A DNA stretch of 54,956 nucleotides, from positions 1 through 54,956 of the IMG/VR virus record IMGVR_UViG_3300006805_000037; one strand, given 5' to 3'. The notes under the pieces are model-generated. The model did not search any database. It had not been told where the DNA came from and was given only the letters and a program-made list of their open reading frames with translations. Positions 54,482 through 54,956 of the stretch are shown piece after piece. Position 1 is the first letter of the stretch. Each line of letters starts with the position of its first letter. Origin of the DNA: a virus. The position numbers were made by a program, and so were the translations under genes.

Positions 54482-54900
54482 TGCCCAGCCTCAAGAACGC
54501 GCTTCTCAAGGCGCGCGGTGTTTTCTTCCTTGGAGTCTTCAATCAGCCGTTCGGCGCGCTCAGCCGTCACCTTGAACCGGCTGACCATCTTGGCGACTGC
54601 AGTCTCTGGCTTGAACGTTGAACCGCCGCTTGTAACCTTGGCGGTGACTGAGAACTTGCCCGCTTCGTTGACGATATGCTGGCCTTCGCCAAGTTCGCGC
54701 ATCTTGTCATCGTCATCGACTACGCCTTCGGCTTGGGCCGTAGCCCACGCCGCCTTCAGTTGTTTGTCAGCGTATGCCTTCGCTTCCTGCCACTTTCGGA
54801 TTTCGAAAAGCATGGCTTCCGAATTCCGCCGGGACTTGCCGGTCATGGTGATTTCATCAAGGGCGATGCGTACACGCTCAGATACGGTTAGTTTTGCCAC
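54478..54900 (-). CDS. Hypothetical helical protein (140 aa), GTG start
   Basis: The GTG start at 54900 follows GAAAGGAACG. The protein begins MAKLTVSERVRIALDEITM, has helical parts (AMLFEIRKWQEAKAYADKQL) and a central beta-like part VNEAGKFSVTAKVTSGGSTF. It may be a DNA-metabolism accessory protein, judged only from its neighbours. Function unknown. Confidence 0.7.
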   Translation of the reverse strand: MAKLTVSERVRIALDEITMTGKSRRNSEAMLFEIRKWQEAKAYADKQLKAAWATAQAEGVVDDDDKMRELGEGQHIVNEAGKFSVTAKVTSGGSTFKPETAVAKMVSRFKVTAERAERLIEDSKEENTARLEKRVLEAGQ

Positions 54901-54914
54901 GGGGTCGTTCCTTT

Positions 54915-54956
54915 CTATTCTTCGAGGTCTTGGGACTCTAGATATTCCTCAACGCC
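54915..54956 (-). CDS. C-terminal end of an upstream gene (truncated by window edge)
   Basis: The minus strand at the edge is open and reads VEEYLESQDLEE before a TAG stop at 54915-54917, 14 bases before the next GTG start. Its acidic end is all that can be seen. The product is unknown. Confidence 0.6.
   Translation of the reverse strand, partial: GVEEYLESQDLEE

Noticed and set aside
1-54956. Integrase, repressor or attachment site indicating a temperate phage
   Set aside because: No recombinase or repressor motif was found in any frame. The rest of the genome is not visible, so lifestyle cannot be decided.

Overview
The window is part of a tailed double-stranded DNA phage with a siphovirus-type tail. 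The evidence is a terminase, portal, HK97-type capsid, tail tube, frameshifted tail chaperone and tape-measure set, a lysis cassette, and a phage replisome. The host is most likely an alphaproteobacterium. The phage encodes a GcrA-like protein (34168-34752), a cell-cycle regulator family known from Caulobacterales and Rhizobiales, and its 59-aa lysis-region protein ends in a GCW-type motif that I remember from Rhizobiales phages. No integrase, repressor, tRNA gene, insertion sequence or CRISPR array was seen. Almost every gene is on the minus strand and transcribed right to left. The only clear plus-strand gene is a DNA methyltransferase cut by the left edge.

Right part (about 54956 to 36760): DNA metabolism. 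In order of transcription: three small proteins, an HNH endonuclease, a zinc/TOPRIM primase, a sigma-region-2-like protein, a protein with a repetitive charged segment, a sliding clamp, a uracil-glycosylase/3'-5' exonuclease/family A DNA polymerase fusion, a clamp loader, a second HNH enzyme, a helical protein, a single-stranded DNA-binding protein with very long charged tails, a RecA-like recombinase, a third HNH enzyme, a PD-(D/E)XK nuclease, and an SbcD/SbcC pair. A 470-bp GC-rich gap with a repeated element follows.

Middle part (36289 to 20888): packaging and head. Here lie a small-terminase candidate, the GcrA homologue, the large terminase, a portal fused to a C-terminal two-histidine phosphoesterase resembling the anti-CBASS protein Acb1, and a minor head protein. 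A compact modification cassette (ATP-grasp-like protein, small membrane protein, methyltransferase, three glycosyltransferases) is inserted before the prohead protease with its nested in-frame scaffold. The decoration protein, major capsid protein and head-tail adaptor come next.

Left-middle part (20886 to 3727): tail and lysis. It includes a 1090-aa collagen-like fibre, tail terminator, tube, a chaperone with a -1 frame extension, tape measure, tip and fibre proteins, an M15 endolysin with a membrane tail, and several small membrane proteins of spanin or holin type. A hairpin closes this module.

Left end (3564 to 724): an HNH gene flanked by GTTAAC repeat pairs, then about ten tiny overlapping genes of unknown function. 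Genes in every module are packed with ATGA, GTGA or TGATG overlaps, which implies translational coupling. Long gaps are few; four contain copies of one conserved GC-rich element that seems to mark transcription-unit borders. All functional calls are from reading motifs; no database search was run.
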